Assembly (NCBI RefSeq): GCF_002153375.1
Contig: NZ_MTBQ01000001.1
Coordinates: forward strand, 186,001-250,000
Source of the DNA: Oceanobacillus rekensis
Lineage (GTDB): Bacteria; Bacillota; Bacilli; Bacillales; Amphibacillaceae
Direction: 5' to 3'
Length of the DNA: 64,000 nt
In this document: positions 26,730 to 37,449 of the stretch, piece by piece
Position numbering within the stretch: position 1 is the stretch's first letter
How the letters are laid out: the number at the start of each line of letters is the position of its first letter
Made by a program: the position numbers and the translations under genes
Notes under the pieces: generated by a model
What the model saw: the letters and a program-made list of their open reading frames with translations, nothing else
What the model was told of the DNA's origin: nothing
Databases searched by the model: none

Positions 26730-27953
26730 TCATGCTGCTCTTTCATTTTCTTTTGTGGCTACAATACCTGCATCCTGTAACATCCATTCTATATGGACTC
26801 CATAACCTGAAGTTGGATCATTTACAAAAACATGTGTTACAGCGCCAATCACCTTGCCATTTTGTATTATTGGACTTCCGCTCATTCCTTGAACGATTCC
26901 ACCAGTACGTTCCAGTAATTCTTCATCTGTTATTTGAATAACCATCCCTTTGGTGGCTGGGTATTTTTGTGGAACACTACTTACTATTTCTACATCAAAT
27001 TCTTCAATCTTTTCATCTTCAACAACAGTGAGGATTTTTGCCGGTCCTTCTTGTACTTCATGGGAAAGTGCCACTGGTAGAGGCTTATCTAATTTTTCCT
27101 TTTTCATTTTTTCTTTGAGTGTTCCGAATATCCCATAGGGTGTATTTTTAATGATGGTACCAATTTTATCTTCTTCAATTGAAAACTTTGCCTGTTTTTC
27201 ACCTGGTACGCCATTATTTCCTTTTTCAATCGATGTTACCGAGGAATTGACAATTGTACCATTATTTATCTCTATAGGTTTTTTCGTGTCCATATCAGAA
27301 ATAATATGGCCTAAGGCACCATACTTTTTAGATTCAGGATCATAAAATGTCATCGTACCTATACCGGCAGCAGAATCACGAATATACAATCCAATCTTAT
27401 ATTCATTTGCTTTTTCATCAAGTACTGGCTGAAGGGACGTTTTTAGTGTTTCGTCTCCCCGCTTTATCGTTAAATCAATTTTATGATGATCTTGTCCTGC
27501 TTTTTCTACATAGGATTTAATCTCGTCCATACCTTTTACAGGATCGCCATTGATTTTTAAAATGACGTCTCCAACATTTATTTTTGCTTCCTCTCCAGGT
27601 GAGGCAGTTCCTTCATTTCCATTCACTAAATGATGGCCAACTACGAGGACTCCGAGGGTACTTAATTTAACACCGATAGATTGTCCTCCTGGAATAACAC
27701 GAATATTACTTAAATCGGTGCTACTTCCCTTTTTCACCGCAGCTGTTTCAACCGTTTTATTCATTATTACATTTTCTTTATTTAGCATGTTGATTGGAAG
27801 TCCGGATTGATTATGAATTGCCTTCTCGCCTTGTACAGCGCTTATCTGTCCTGTTCCAAAGTGAAAAATGGAAAACACAGTCAAAATGACAAAAAATACA
27901 TGTAATCGCGAGAAGTTAACATTTCTCTTTCTTTTCTTTTTCAATCGAATCAC
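26730..27953 (-). CDS. spoIVB: SpoIVB serine peptidase (sigma-K checkpoint signal)
   Basis: 407-residue forespore-secreted protease. A basic N-terminus and one hydrophobic segment ([17 protein letters not shown]) form the signal/anchor. A PDZ domain follows (about 80-180, [14 protein letters not shown]), then the S55 peptidase domain with the catalytic His in [10 protein letters not shown] and Ser in [14 protein letters not shown]. SpoIVB crosses into the intermembrane space and triggers pro-sigma-K processing via SpoIVFA. The start is GTG 27953 behind AGGAGGAGA. It is directly upstream of spo0A on the same strand, as in B. subtilis. Confidence 0.96.
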   Translation of the reverse strand: MIRLKKKRKRNVNFSRLHVFFVILTVFSIFHFGTGQISAVQGEKAIHNQSGLPINMLNKENVIMNKTVETAAVKKGSSTDLSNIRVIPGGQSIGVKLSTLGVLVVGHHLVNGNEGTASPGEEAKINVGDVILKINGDPVKGMDEIKSYVEKAGQDHHKIDLTIKRGDETLKTSLQPVLDEKANEYKIGLYIRDSAAGIGTMTFYDPESKKYGALGHIISDMDTKKPIEINNGTIVNSSVTSIEKGNNGVPGEKQAKFSIEEDKIGTIIKNTPYGIFGTLKEKMKKEKLDKPLPVALSHEVQEGPAKILTVVEDEKIEEFDVEIVSSVPQKYPATKGMVIQITDEELLERTGGIVQGMSGSPIIQNGKVIGAVTHVFVNDPTSGYGVHIEWMLQDAGIVATKENERAA

Positions 27954-28195
27954 TCTCCTCCTCCCAACCCCACCACATATCTCAATTTCTGTACACTTAA
28001 TTTGACCTAGATAGGCATAAATTAAACTGGAGAAACCTATGATATATGTGTATCATTTCCTTTTATATTTAAAGAAGATCATGTATAAACATATTTCTAA
28101 CTTTAGTTCCCTAAAAAAGGACTTACTAATAATGTTAAAAAAGGAAAACAAAAAAACCGGTTACTATATTTTCCGGTTTTTTGAGAATTTTATCC
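27954..28195. other. Intergenic region between recN and spoIVB
   Basis: It holds the recN terminator (28151-28182) and about 200 bp upstream of spoIVB. A forespore (sigma-F/G) promoter is expected here from B. subtilis biology, but I could not pick one convincingly by eye. Confidence 0.4.
28151..28182 (-). terminator. Terminator downstream of recN
   Basis: AAAAAACCGG / CCGGTTTTTT stem with a 12-base loop, 13 bases past the recN stop codon. Confidence 0.9.
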
Positions 28196-29899
28196 TTATT
28201 TATTTGATTTAAATGCGGATGCAAGTTCGAGCATTTCTTTTGCATGTATTTTCGCCGTTTCTGTCAGCTTCGTTCCTGTAATCATTCTGCTCAATTCATC
28301 AACTTGTTCGTTTTCTGTCAGTTCTTTTACATTTGTAGAAGTTCGCTTATTTTTTTCGTTTTTTTCAATGAATTTATGTGTATCTGCCATTGCGGCGACT
28401 TGAGGAAGATGTGTAATACATAATACTTGAGAATCCTTTGAAATTTGATAAATCTTTTCGGCTATCGACTGCGCAACCCTTCCACTCACCCCTGTATCGA
28501 CTTCATCAAATATAACACTCGTCACGCCTTGATGTTTTGAAAATATTTTTTTCAAGGCGAGCATAATTCTTGATAGTTCCCCACCAGATGCAACCTTTGT
28601 TAGTTCTTTCAATGGCTCACCAGTATTCGTAGAGATTAAAAATCGAATATGATCAAAGCCATTTTTATGAAGTTTTGGGATTGCTTCTGATTTATCCTCA
28701 TCAAATGCAATTGAAAATGCAGCTTTCTCTAAATAAAGTCCTTTTAATTCTTTATATATTTCCTTCGTTAATGAATCGGCTGCTTTTTTTCTAATATCAT
28801 GTAGATGTGCCGCTTCCAATAATGCGTCTTTTTCAATTTCTTCCATTTGCTCTTGTAATAGTGACAAATGGGAGTCCTTATTTGTAATTTGTTCCATTTC
28901 TTCCTCTATTCTTGCCATGTACTCCAAAATTTCATTAACTGTACTTCCATATTTCTTCTTTAACCGATTTATTTCATTTAGTCTGGATTCAATTTCATTT
29001 AAACGTTCTGGATTAAACTGCAGATTGTCCATCTGATTTCTTAAATCATATGTTAATTCTTCAAGAATAAAATAGTGATTGGACATATTTTCTGCCTTTT
29101 CGGCTATAAATGGATCATAATTACTATTATTCTGTAACGCGAGTTGAGCTTGGTTTAGCCATTCGAGCCCTTTTTGTTCACCGTATAACGCATTATAAGC
29201 ATCATGTAGAGCTGTATGAATACGCTCGAAATTTGCAAGTGATTTTCTTTCATCCTCAAGTAACTCATCTTCATTTGGAGATAAATTTGCCTGGATAAGT
29301 TCATTCATTTGGAATTCGAGTAAATCAATACGATGAGCCATTTCTTGCTCATTATCATTTAATTTCTGATACCGTTTTCTTAAACTTTCCAACTTACTAT
29401 ACAGCTTTGTATATTCCTCTTTTGCCTTGGAGATTTTTTTCGGTTCATACATATCCAGAAAGTCTAAATGGTTATCACTATTCATTAATGATTGTGTCTC
29501 ATGCTGACTGTGGATATCAATTAATGTTTTTCCAAACTCCCTCAAGATTGCAAGCGTCACGAGCTTACTGTTAACTCTGCATATGCTTTTGCCTGAAGCA
29601 GTAATGGTCCGCTCGAGTACAACTTGTTCATCCTGTATTTCTATTCCATATTGTTTCCCTGTTGTATAGATTGGATGGTTTTTATAATCAATACTAAACA
29701 AGCCCTCAATCTCAGCCTTTTTAGCTTTATGTCTGACGTATTCCGCAGATCCCCTGCCGCCTGCCAATAATTGAATGGCGTCGATGATAATTGATTTTCC
29801 TGCACCGGTTTCTCCTGTTAAAACCGTCAGTCCTTCATTAAATGTAATCGCTGTCTCATCAATAATAGCAAAATCACGAATAGATAATTCTGTAAGCAC
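28196..29899 (-). CDS. recN: DNA repair protein RecN
   Basis: 567-residue SMC-like ATPase. Walker A is GETGAGKS near residue 30; a long central coiled coil covers about 150-390. The C-terminal signature is LTKVASGGELSRIMLALK with Walker B VIFDEVDTGVSG. It acts early at DNA double-strand breaks. It follows ahrC after a 65-bp gap, the conserved ahrC-recN order. Confidence 0.97.
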   Translation of the reverse strand: MLTELSIRDFAIIDETAITFNEGLTVLTGETGAGKSIIIDAIQLLAGGRGSAEYVRHKAKKAEIEGLFSIDYKNHPIYTTGKQYGIEIQDEQVVLERTITASGKSICRVNSKLVTLAILREFGKTLIDIHSQHETQSLMNSDNHLDFLDMYEPKKISKAKEEYTKLYSKLESLRKRYQKLNDNEQEMAHRIDLLEFQMNELIQANLSPNEDELLEDERKSLANFERIHTALHDAYNALYGEQKGLEWLNQAQLALQNNSNYDPFIAEKAENMSNHYFILEELTYDLRNQMDNLQFNPERLNEIESRLNEINRLKKKYGSTVNEILEYMARIEEEMEQITNKDSHLSLLQEQMEEIEKDALLEAAHLHDIRKKAADSLTKEIYKELKGLYLEKAAFSIAFDEDKSEAIPKLHKNGFDHIRFLISTNTGEPLKELTKVASGGELSRIMLALKKIFSKHQGVTSVIFDEVDTGVSGRVAQSIAEKIYQISKDSQVLCITHLPQVAAMADTHKFIEKNEKNKRTSTNVKELTENEQVDELSRMITGTKLTETAKIHAKEMLELASAFKSNK

Positions 29900-29964
29900 A
29901 GTTATTTATCACCCCAAACTTTTAAAATTCGATATGTCTTTTTACCGAGCTTTTTAAGCTTCTT

Positions 29965-30417
29965 TTATAGCATGCCGATAAATCGATTTTGGATTTCTTC
30001 AGCATGTTCCGGTGTTCGGCAAATAATTAAGCAAGTATCATCGCCACAAATGGTTCCCATAATTTCCGTCCAATCAAGATTATCAATGAGAGCTCCGAGT
30101 GCTTGAGCATTTCCGGGGAGCGTTTTTAATATAATAAAATGACTTGCATGTTCAATTTTCACAAAGGCATCGACAATTAAACGTTTTAGTTTTTCAAGAG
30201 GATTGAAACGTTGATCTGCAGGCAGGCTATATTTATACTGTCCTGCTACTGTAGGAACTTTAACAAGCTGAAGCTCTTTGATGTCTCTAGAAACTGTTGC
30301 CTGTGTTACATTGTATCCAAGCGATTTTAAATGATAGACAAGCTCATCCTGTGTTTCAATAATATTTTCAGTTATTAGTTCGCGAATTTTAATATGGCGC
30401 TGAATTTTACTCAACAC
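29965..30417 (-). CDS. ahrC: Arginine repressor ArgR/AhrC
   Basis: 150-residue arginine regulator. The winged-helix N-terminal domain contains [20 protein letters not shown] and [10 protein letters not shown]. The C-terminal hexamerisation and Arg-binding domain contains [11 protein letters not shown] and [12 protein letters not shown]. It represses arginine biosynthesis and activates catabolism when arginine is bound. The start is GTG 30417 or TTG 30414 after AAGGAGGTGCC; the TTG has the better spacing. In B. subtilis yqxC lies directly upstream; here a repeat-bearing gap of about 470 bp separates them. Confidence 0.96.
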   Translation of the reverse strand: MLSKIQRHIKIRELITENIIETQDELVYHLKSLGYNVTQATVSRDIKELQLVKVPTVAGQYKYSLPADQRFNPLEKLKRLIVDAFVKIEHASHFIILKTLPGNAQALGALIDNLDWTEIMGTICGDDTCLIICRTPEHAEEIQNRFIGML

Positions 30418-30485
30418 GGCACCTCCTTATGTTCATTAAGCCCTTTGCAACCATCTTTTATCTCGCTTAGGCTATTTTTTAGAAA

Positions 30486-30508
30486 GTGGGACTGTGGTCT
30501 CGTCCCAC
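30486..30508 (-). terminator. Probable terminator after yqxC/repeat A1
   Basis: Perfect 7-bp stem GTGGGAC / GTCCCAC with a 9-base loop; on the minus strand it is followed by TTTCTAAAAAAT. It lies downstream of the repeat and upstream of ahrC. Confidence 0.5.
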
Positions 30509-30539
30509 CGAATAATTGTTGTTTATGCACAAAATCTAT

Positions 30540-30840
30540 AAAACGGGGAAGTAACTACTGCTATAAGTAAGTGCTTTTCCCGCAGGAGTCACCGCCCACA
30601 GCGATGCCGGACTGGTGAAGTGTACGCATGCTATTTCATTTATTAGCAAGTAGTACAAGTAATTGTCAGTAACCATCAAACCAGCTCAGGGAAATATAAG
30701 AAGACTCCTGCGGGAAGAGAGGCATAGGTGAGACCCTGAAATGCGTCAGCATGAAGGGGCTCAAGCCGCCCGCGGAAAGCGAAGTATATTTCCGTGAGCG
30801 TCGCCGAAGTTTCTTATTTAGTTCGCACTCTATCTCAACT
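30540..30840. repeat. Repeat family A, copy 1 (MITE-like, non-coding)
   Basis: This 300-bp stretch shares long near-identical blocks with 43525-43965. Examples are CCCGCAGGAGTCACCGCC, GAAGAGAGGCATAGGTGAGA and TCGCCGAAGTT, and both end in TTAGTTCGCACT. An internal inverted pair CCCGCAGGAGTC (30579-30590) / GACTCCTGCGGG (30703-30714) is perfect. It is GC-richer than the surrounding genes and has no credible gene. It occupies the yqxC-ahrC gap. Confidence 0.8.
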
Positions 30841-30890
30841 TTGTGGATAACAATACAAAAAAATAAAAAATATCTAAGCGCCTTTGCTAA

Positions 30891-31706
30891 TTACTTATTC
30901 AATAATCGGTGGGCCTCTTCCACGGTTTCCTCAATGTCTATTTGTATTGATTCATTAGATACATCTTCTTTCATCCATCCGAAATGTGCGAGGAATTCAA
31001 TATTCCCTTCTCCTCCTGTTATTGGGGAATACGTGAGATTCATTAAAGAATACCCTTCCTTCTCGGCAAGCATAACAACTCGTTTTAAAACGTCTATATG
31101 GACCTTTTTGTCCCTGACAATACCCTTATTACCTACCTGTTCTTTCTTGGCCTCAAATTGTGGCTTAATTAAAGCAATGATATCACTGTCCTGTGATAAA
31201 AGTTCTTTTAGTACCGGTAAAATTAGTTTTAATGAAATAAAGGAAACGTCAATTGATGCTAGATCGGGAACACCCATTTTTAACATATCTGGTGTAACAT
31301 GACGGAAATTCGTTCGTTCCATAACGATTACCCTGTCATCGTTTCTCAATTTCCAATCCAGTTGATTATAACCAACATCGATTGCATAGCTTAAACGGAC
31401 TCCATTTTGAAGGGCACAATCGGTAAAACCACCTGTTGAAGAACCTACATCGATAAAGGTTCGATTGATTGTAGGAATAGCAAAGTATGTTAATGCTTTT
31501 TCAAGCTTTAATCCCCCACGCCCAACATAGGGAATTTCTTTTGTTTTGACAGATAATAGAGTGTCTTCATCTATTTTCATGCCCGGTTTATCAAGTCTCA
31601 TTTGTTCAGAAAAAACTAAGCCTGCCATAATGACACGCTTTGCTTTATCCACATTTTCGACTAGGTCCTTTTCGACTAATAGTTCATCAAGTCTTTTTTT
31701 ACTCAT
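30891..31706 (-). CDS. yqxC: TlyA-family S4/FtsJ-type rRNA methyltransferase (YqxC)
   Basis: 271-residue protein. An N-terminal S4 RNA-binding domain (KRLDELLVEKDLVENVDKAK) is followed by an FtsJ-like methyltransferase fold. The SAM motif is FIDVGSSTGGFTDCAL, with a catalytic-type ALIKPQFEAKKEQVG segment. TlyA proteins 2'-O-methylate rRNA cytidines; some homologues are also called hemolysins, without support here. In B. subtilis dxs lies between ispA and yqxC; here only 97 bp separate ispA from this gene. Confidence 0.92.
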   Translation of the reverse strand: MSKKRLDELLVEKDLVENVDKAKRVIMAGLVFSEQMRLDKPGMKIDEDTLLSVKTKEIPYVGRGGLKLEKALTYFAIPTINRTFIDVGSSTGGFTDCALQNGVRLSYAIDVGYNQLDWKLRNDDRVIVMERTNFRHVTPDMLKMGVPDLASIDVSFISLKLILPVLKELLSQDSDIIALIKPQFEAKKEQVGNKGIVRDKKVHIDVLKRVVMLAEKEGYSLMNLTYSPITGGEGNIEFLAHFGWMKEDVSNESIQIDIEETVEEAHRLLNK

Positions 31707-31803
31707 CTGAAGTATCCTTTTCTAAGAACTTTTTTACATTGACGGGAAAGACAAGGAAGGCTTTTGCCAATAAAACTTAGTGGTAGCTTTATTTTCCTGA
31801 ATT

Positions 31804-32694
31804 TTAGTGATCCCTATTACTGAAATAATCCGTTAAACCCATTAAATTTGATGCTTGTGCATCCGCATGTAACAACGCAAGTTTTGCTTTCTCTACATAT
31901 AATTCTTTTCGATTGATAGCTCCCTCTAAACCTAATAGTTTCGGATAGGTGCTCTTTCTATTCAGCTCATCGCTGCCAACCGGTTTACCTATCTTTTCCT
32001 GTTCACCAGTTACATCTAAAATGTCGTCTTGCACTTGAAATATGAGACCTAGATAGTATGCAAACTCCGTTAGATGTTTTAACTGCATATCTGTTGCTTT
32101 ACCCAAATATGCCCCAGTATAGATAGCAAATTTCAAAAGCTCACCCGTTTTTAATGTATGGATTTGTTCCATTGCTTCCAATGAAACAGGTTTATCTTCT
32201 GCTTCCATATCAAGAATCTGTCCACCAACCATTCCTTTTGGTCCACTACAAGTGGAAAGCCTGTTTATAATAGTTACTTTCTCCTTGTCGTTCAGTAATG
32301 GATCGTTAGCAATTATCTCAAAGCTGTATGTCAATAAAGCATCACCTGCAAGTATTGCTGTAGCTTCATTATATACTTTATGATTCGTTAATTTACCTCG
32401 GCGATAATCGTCATCATCCATTGCAGGTAAATCATCATGTATGAGTGAATATGTATGAATCATTTCCAGTGCGATCGCCGATGAAAGTACTTTTTGAATG
32501 TCATGATCATATACTTCATAGCTTGCAAGCAATAGGACCGGACGAAGCCTTTTGCCCCCTGCTTCCAATGAATAAAGCATGGACTCCTTTAATTGAACTG
32601 GAATATCCAAGTTTTGCAGATAGCGCTGATACTCTTTTTCAATCTTTTTTTTATAGTTATCAATATAGTCCAAAAGATTTGCTTTCACGTTCAT
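31804..32694 (-). CDS. ispA: Farnesyl/geranyl diphosphate synthase
   Basis: 296-residue trans-prenyltransferase. The first aspartate-rich motif is [13 protein letters not shown] and the second [24 protein letters not shown] near the N-terminus binds IPP. It makes farnesyl diphosphate for quinones and undecaprenol. Its ATG overlaps the xseB stop (ATGA, 32691-32694), so it is the last gene of the folD-xseA-xseB-ispA string. The usual downstream dxs is absent. Confidence 0.95.
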   Translation of the reverse strand: MNVKANLLDYIDNYKKKIEKEYQRYLQNLDIPVQLKESMLYSLEAGGKRLRPVLLLASYEVYDHDIQKVLSSAIALEMIHTYSLIHDDLPAMDDDDYRRGKLTNHKVYNEATAILAGDALLTYSFEIIANDPLLNDKEKVTIINRLSTCSGPKGMVGGQILDMEAEDKPVSLEAMEQIHTLKTGELLKFAIYTGAYLGKATDMQLKHLTEFAYYLGLIFQVQDDILDVTGEQEKIGKPVGSDELNRKSTYPKLLGLEGAINRKELYVEKAKLALLHADAQASNLMGLTDYFSNRDH

Positions 32695-32921
32695 TCTTCC
32701 CCCTGTACATCAAAGGCTTCTAATTCACCTTGCTCATTCATAATTTTTGTCATTTTTTCTTGGACATTTTTTAGCTTATCCCCACAGATTTTTGAAAGTT
32801 CCATACCATCCTGGTAATAGTTGATCGCTTTTTCCAAAGGCACATCACCCTCTTCAAGCTTGGATACGATGGTTTCCAATTTTTCCATTGCTTCCTCAAA
32901 GGATATGTCTTCATTTTTCAT
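32691..32921 (-). CDS. xseB: Exodeoxyribonuclease VII small subunit
   Basis: 76-residue Xse[20 protein letters not shown] then [15 protein letters not shown], the conserved helical hairpin. Start at ATG 32921 ([13 protein letters not shown]) behind GAGGAG, overlapping the xseA stop by 11 bases; the frame extends to 32954 inside xseA. It joins XseA in the nuclease that degrades single-stranded DNA. Confidence 0.95.
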   Translation of the reverse strand: MKNEDISFEEAMEKLETIVSKLEEGDVPLEKAINYYQDGMELSKICGDKLKNVQEKMTKIMNEQGELEAFDVQGEE

Positions 32922-34266
32922 TTGGTTGCTCCTCCTCAATCGATAAGACCTCACAATTTAGATTTCCATCACTCAAATTAACGGTTATCATTTCTTTTTG
33001 TTTTACCTTTTTGACGGATTTTATAATTTTTCCTTCAGACGTAAAAGGTAGAGCAAAACCGCGTTTCATGATTTCCAGCGGATTTACTAATGTTAATTTA
33101 TCGATGTTGTTCGCTAATTTGACGGATTTTTTCTCTATTATTTGTGCCATGGAATGATTCTGTTGTTTCATCATCTTGTTTAAATTTATATTTGCCTGTT
33201 CTAGCTGCTTGGCAGGGTGCTGTGAAGCAAGCCTTTTGAATAAGTGTGTAAAAGCTGTTTCAGTTTCTTTATAGTTTTGTGAAAAGCTACGATGCAGCTG
33301 TTCCAGATAGTTGTCCAATTCTTGCTCTTTTTGTTTAAGTAATTGTTCAGGATATCGGAATGCATAAGATTGCAATAAACGTGCAAAATATTGTTGGTGA
33401 TTGTTGATTTCACGATTGATATCCCTCGTAAGTGTTTTTCTAAGGACGGTAATTCCGTCCAACAATTCCATTCGAGATGGTACCGCAAGCTCTGCAGCCC
33501 CTGTTGGAGTGGGTGCACGCAAATCTGCAGCAAAGTCACTGATTGTAATGTCTGTTTCATGTCCCACGGCAGAAATTATCGGTATTTTTGAATTAAAAAT
33601 GGCTCTTGCTACTATTTCCTCGTTAAAACTCCATAACTCCTCAATGGATCCCCCACCACGACCGACAATAAGTGTATCAAAATCCCCTTTATGGTTTGCC
33701 ATCTCAATTGCTTCTTGAATGGACGTAGTGGCTTGTGGACCTTGGACAAGTACGGGAATAACAGTTATGGAGACGATGGGATATCTTCGTTTAATCGTTG
33801 TAATGATATCTCTTACTGCAGCACCAGTAGGAGAAGTGATTACCCCGATATGTTCCGGAAATACTGGTATTTGTTTTTTATGAATATCGTCAAATATGCC
33901 TTCTTTATGTAATTTTTCTTTTAACTGTTCGAAGGCCAAATAAAGTGCACCAATACCATCGGGCTCCATTTGTTGAATATAAAGCTGATATTGTCCATAT
34001 GCTTCATATACACTAATTTCACCCTTAATTAGCACATTCATGCCATTCTCAGGCCTGAATTTCATGGATCGATTATTCCCTGCAAACATTACAGCTTGAA
34101 TTTTTGCCTGATCATCTTTAATTGTCATGTACATGTGTCCACGGCTATGATGCTTGAAATTAGAAATCTCGCCTCGCAGCCATATCGTTCTAAGATGTGG
34201 ATCGGTATCCAGCTTCCGTTTTATATACCTTGTCAGTGCTGTAACCGTTAAGTACTTTTCATTCAA
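32911..34266 (-). CDS. xseA: Exodeoxyribonuclease VII large subunit
   Basis: 451-residue XseA. The N-terminal OB-fold ([19 protein letters not shown]) is followed by the catalytic core with [33 protein letters not shown] and [14 protein letters not shown] coiled-coil region covers about 270-400. It overlaps folD by 8 bases and xseB by 11, giving tight translational coupling. Confidence 0.96.
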   Translation of the reverse strand: MNEKYLTVTALTRYIKRKLDTDPHLRTIWLRGEISNFKHHSRGHMYMTIKDDQAKIQAVMFAGNNRSMKFRPENGMNVLIKGEISVYEAYGQYQLYIQQMEPDGIGALYLAFEQLKEKLHKEGIFDDIHKKQIPVFPEHIGVITSPTGAAVRDIITTIKRRYPIVSITVIPVLVQGPQATTSIQEAIEMANHKGDFDTLIVGRGGGSIEELWSFNEEIVARAIFNSKIPIISAVGHETDITISDFAADLRAPTPTGAAELAVPSRMELLDGITVLRKTLTRDINREINNHQQYFARLLQSYAFRYPEQLLKQKEQELDNYLEQLHRSFSQNYKETETAFTHLFKRLASQHPAKQLEQANINLNKMMKQQNHSMAQIIEKKSVKLANNIDKLTLVNPLEIMKRGFALPFTSEGKIIKSVKKVKQKEMITVNLSDGNLNCEVLSIEEEQPNEK

Positions 34267-35116
34267 TTCCTGACAGTCCTTTGGCAGCTTTAATCGTATT
34301 TTTTAGAAGCATCGTTATTGTCATCGGTCCGACACCTCTTGGAACTGGTGTAATATAGGATGCTTTTTCTTTAACATTTTCAAAATCGACATCCCCAGTA
34401 AGTTTACCATCGGCTTTCCTGTTAATTCCTACATCAATAACAACGGCACCATTTTTCACATAATCAGCAGTAATCGCATTTTCTTTTCCGATTGCTGCTA
34501 TTAAAATGTCCGCATTTGCAGCTATTTCTTTCATGTTTTTTGTTTTTGAATGACAATACGTTACAGTCGCATTTTCGTTCAGGAGAAGTTGTCCTACAGG
34601 TTTTCCGACAATATTACTTCGACCAATTACAACTGCGTGCTTACCTTCTATGTCAATATTTTTTGATTTCAGCATCGTTATGATTCCATAAGGCGTGCAT
34701 GGTAAAAAAGTATCTTCTCCAGTCATCATTTTCCCGATATTGCTTGGATGAAAACCATCGACATCTTTATCCGGATGAATTGCTTCAATAACCTGTTGTT
34801 CCCTGATTTGGTCGGGTAGTGGAAGTTGAACCAATATACCATGAACAGAATTGTCTTCATTTAATTCGTTAATAAGTTGAAGCAATTCAGCTTCACTTGT
34901 TGCCGATGGTAATTCAATTAGCGAGGAAGAGATACCCGTTATCTCAGCTGCTTTTTCTTTTCCTTTAACATAAGATTTCGATGCAGGATTATCACCAACC
35001 AATACGACTGTTAAGTGTGGTGTCAAGCCTTTTTTCTTTAATTCCTCTACTTCTACTTTCATTTCCTGTTTTAGCTCCGCAGATAATTCTTTTCCGTTGA
35101 TTAGTTGTGCTGTCAT
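34259..35116 (-). CDS. folD: Bifunctional methylenetetrahydrofolate dehydrogenase/cyclohydrolase
   Basis: 285-residue FolD. It shows the catalytic Lys/Tyr region VLVGDNPASKSYVKGKEKA, GILVQLPLP, the DVDGFHPSNIG segment and the NADP motif VVIGRSNIVGKPVGQLL, then PVPRGVGPMTI. It interconverts 5,10-methylene- and 10-formyl-THF. It begins 2 bases after nusB. Confidence 0.97.
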   Translation of the reverse strand: MTAQLINGKELSAELKQEMKVEVEELKKKGLTPHLTVVLVGDNPASKSYVKGKEKAAEITGISSSLIELPSATSEAELLQLINELNEDNSVHGILVQLPLPDQIREQQVIEAIHPDKDVDGFHPSNIGKMMTGEDTFLPCTPYGIITMLKSKNIDIEGKHAVVIGRSNIVGKPVGQLLLNENATVTYCHSKTKNMKEIAANADILIAAIGKENAITADYVKNGAVVIDVGINRKADGKLTGDVDFENVKEKASYITPVPRGVGPMTITMLLKNTIKAAKGLSGIE

Positions 35117-35118
35117 AA

Positions 35119-35511
35119 TTAAGCATCCCCTTTATGTAATATGTTTGATAATACCCCGTTGATAAATTTCCCAGACTTGTCATCGCCATATGTATTACCT
35201 AGTTCCACTGCTTCATTGATGGATACATTTTTAGGTATTTCTTCGACATAATAAAGTTCAAATGTAGCAATTCTTAAAATTGTTTTCTCAACAGAAGCAA
35301 TGCGATTTATTGTCCAGTTTTTAAGATTATCCGATATAACTGAATCAATCTTTTCTTTATGCTCAGTAACACCCTCTACCAGCATCTTTAAAAAATCATC
35401 GTTTTCCTCCGATTCCAGAAATGCTTCGATTGCCTGCTGTGGTTCATTGTCATTTATGTCCAGTTGAAAAAGTATTTGAAATGCCTTTTCTCTTGCTGTA
35501 TGTCGGTTCAT
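35119..35511 (-). CDS. nusB: Transcription antitermination factor NusB
   Basis: 130-residue all-helical Nus[17 protein letters not shown] at the start, then [19 protein letters not shown] and [21 protein letters not shown] split by a short loop, the BoxA-RNA/NusE-binding signature. It supports rRNA operon antitermination. First gene of the nusB-folD-xseAB-ispA cluster. Confidence 0.96.
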   Translation of the reverse strand: MNRHTAREKAFQILFQLDINDNEPQQAIEAFLESEENDDFLKMLVEGVTEHKEKIDSVISDNLKNWTINRIASVEKTILRIATFELYYVEEIPKNVSINEAVELGNTYGDDKSGKFINGVLSNILHKGDA

Positions 35512-35614
35512 TATTTTTAAACTCCTTTAATAACCATAGTTTGCTCTTACAAATAATAACATGATTGACATGGCATTGCTAGAAACTATCCACCTGGAGA
35601 ATGAAAAGAATAAA

Positions 35615-35644
35615 GCACAGACCATGGGGAAATCCGGTCTGTGC
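35615..35644 (-). terminator. Terminator downstream of the Asp23 gene
   Basis: Perfect stem GCACAGACC / GGTCTGTGC with a 12-base loop, followed on the minus strand by TTTATTCTTTTC; 14 bases past the stop at 35658. Confidence 0.85.
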
Positions 35645-35657
35645 AACATCATTGTTT

Positions 35658-36053
35658 TTACTCTTCTGCCTCAGCGTAGTCTTTACCCTCCAAGTGTATT
35701 CCGACTACATGGACATTTATTTCTAGCAATTTAATAGCTGTCATCGTTTCCAATGTCTGTCTAATATTGGTTTGGAGCTCCTGGGCAATCTGTGGAATGG
35801 ATACACCAAACTTTAGAATGACGTATATATCAATAGTAACCCCTTCATCCGTAAGTTCAACTTTTACACCTTTACTATGTGCCTTTTTACCAAAACGCTC
35901 TGCTACATCGGAAGCAAAGTTACCCCGCATTGCATAAAGGCCATCTACTTCTGTAGCGGAAATCCCAGCAATAACTTCGATAACTTCAGGAGCAATTTCC
36001 ACTTTTCCTAAAGCAGTGTTATCACTTACTTCTAATAAAGGTTGTTCACTCAT
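35658..36053 (-). CDS. yqhY: Asp23/Gls24 family envelope-stress protein (YqhY)
   Basis: 131-residue DUF322 protein. The core reads GKVEIAPEVIEVIAGISATEV, split by family-typical GLYAMRG, then GVTIDIYVILKFGVSIPQIA. YqhY lies after accB-accC in many Bacilli and has been tied to control of acetyl-CoA carboxylase in B. subtilis, where yqhY loss selects acc mutations. It is 24 bases downstream of accC, ending that operon. Confidence 0.9.
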   Translation of the reverse strand: MSEQPLLEVSDNTALGKVEIAPEVIEVIAGISATEVDGLYAMRGNFASDVAERFGKKAHSKGVKVELTDEGVTIDIYVILKFGVSIPQIAQELQTNIRQTLETMTAIKLLEINVHVVGIHLEGKDYAEAEE

Positions 36054-36077
36054 GATATCACTCCTTTTAACGTTGGT

Positions 36078-37436
36078 TTACATTTCTTTTTCGAGAATTG
36101 GATTTTCTTCTAAGAAATTTGTATTAAAGTCACCATCTAAAAATACTTCGTGTTCCATAATTAAATGATGGAACGGTATGGTCGTATGGACGCCTTCAAC
36201 AACAAACTCACCAAGTGCACGTTTCATTCTCTTTATTGCTTCTTCCCTTGTCGGAGCATACGTAATCAATTTAGCAATCATCGAATCGTAATAGGGAGGT
36301 ATTTTATAGCCTGAATATGCTGCAGAATCAACCCTGACACCAAGACCACCAGGTGGCAAGTACATAGTAACCTCTCCAGCAGAGGGCATAAAGTTCTTAA
36401 ATGGATTTTCTGCATTAATTCTACATTCAATTGCCCATCCATTAAATTCTATATCTTTCTGTTCAAAAGATAGTTGCTCACCATTTGCAATTCGGATTTG
36501 TTCTTTGATTAAATCAACGCCAGTAACCATCTCAGTTACTGGATGTTCCACTTGGATACGAGTATTCATTTCCATGAAATAAAATTCCTTGCTATTTCTG
36601 TCAAAGATGTACTCGATTGTGCCTGCACCTACATAATTCACAGCCTTGGCCGCGTTAACCGATGCCACACCCATTTTTTCGCGTATATCAGGTGTTAGGG
36701 CTGGTGATGGGGTTTCTTCGATAAGTTTCTGTAACCTTCTTTGTATTGTACAATCTCTCTCACCAAGATGGATTGTATTACCAAATTGGTCAGCTAGAAC
36801 TTGAATTTCCACATGTCTGAAGTCTTCAATGAATTTTTCAATATAAACTCCAGGATTGCCAAACGCTGTCTCTGCTTCTTTTTGTGTTACTTGGATCCCT
36901 TTAATTAGCTCCTCTTCAGACCTTGCAACACGAATCCCTTTTCCTCCACCGCCTGCAGTAGCTTTTATAATAACCGGGTATCCTATCACTCGCGCAACTT
37001 CAATCGCCTGATCTTCATTTTCTATAATTCCGTCAGATCCAGGAACAATTGGTACGTTTGCTTTCTTCATAGTTTCTCTAGCGACATCTTTTATTCCCAT
37101 TTTTTGTATTGCTTCAGGGGTTGGACCAACAAAAGTAATATTACATGCTTTGCATATTTCCGCAAAGTCGGCATTTTCAGCCAAAAACCCATAACCTGGA
37201 TGGATGGCATTGACTCCTGTCAAAGTAGCAACACTAATTATATTTGTGAAGTTCAAATAGCTGTCTTTACTTAGTTTTGGCCCAATACAATATGCTTCAT
37301 CCGCCAACTTAACATGTAAGGATTCTCTATCTGCTTCTGAATAAACAGCTACAGTTTCAATATCCATCTCCTTGCAAGCTCGTATAATACGAACTGCAAT
37401 CTCACCCCTGTTAGCTATTAAAAGCTTTTTAATCAC
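36078..37436 (-). CDS. accC: Biotin carboxylase subunit of acetyl-CoA carboxylase
   Basis: 452-residue ATP-grasp enzyme. The start [20 protein letters not shown], the glycine-rich [14 protein letters not shown] loop, [16 protein letters not shown], and the active-site [15 protein letters not shown] are all present. GTG 37436 ([11 protein letters not shown]) is preferred because the ATG at 37445 lies inside the GATGGAG ribosome site region. It carboxylates biotin on AccB in fatty-acid synthesis. Confidence 0.95.
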   Translation of the reverse strand: MIKKLLIANRGEIAVRIIRACKEMDIETVAVYSEADRESLHVKLADEAYCIGPKLSKDSYLNFTNIISVATLTGVNAIHPGYGFLAENADFAEICKACNITFVGPTPEAIQKMGIKDVARETMKKANVPIVPGSDGIIENEDQAIEVARVIGYPVIIKATAGGGGKGIRVARSEEELIKGIQVTQKEAETAFGNPGVYIEKFIEDFRHVEIQVLADQFGNTIHLGERDCTIQRRLQKLIEETPSPALTPDIREKMGVASVNAAKAVNYVGAGTIEYIFDRNSKEFYFMEMNTRIQVEHPVTEMVTGVDLIKEQIRIANGEQLSFEQKDIEFNGWAIECRINAENPFKNFMPSAGEVTMYLPPGGLGVRVDSAAYSGYKIPPYYDSMIAKLITYAPTREEAIKRMKRALGEFVVEGVHTTIPFHHLIMEHEVFLDGDFNTNFLEENPILEKEM

Positions 37437-37449
37437 TTGCTCCATCCCC

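Noticed and set aside
30418..30890. A CRISPR array or phage attachment site suggested by the repeated GC-rich blocks
   Set aside because: No regularly spaced direct repeats with unique spacers; the similarity is to one distant copy at 43525-43965.
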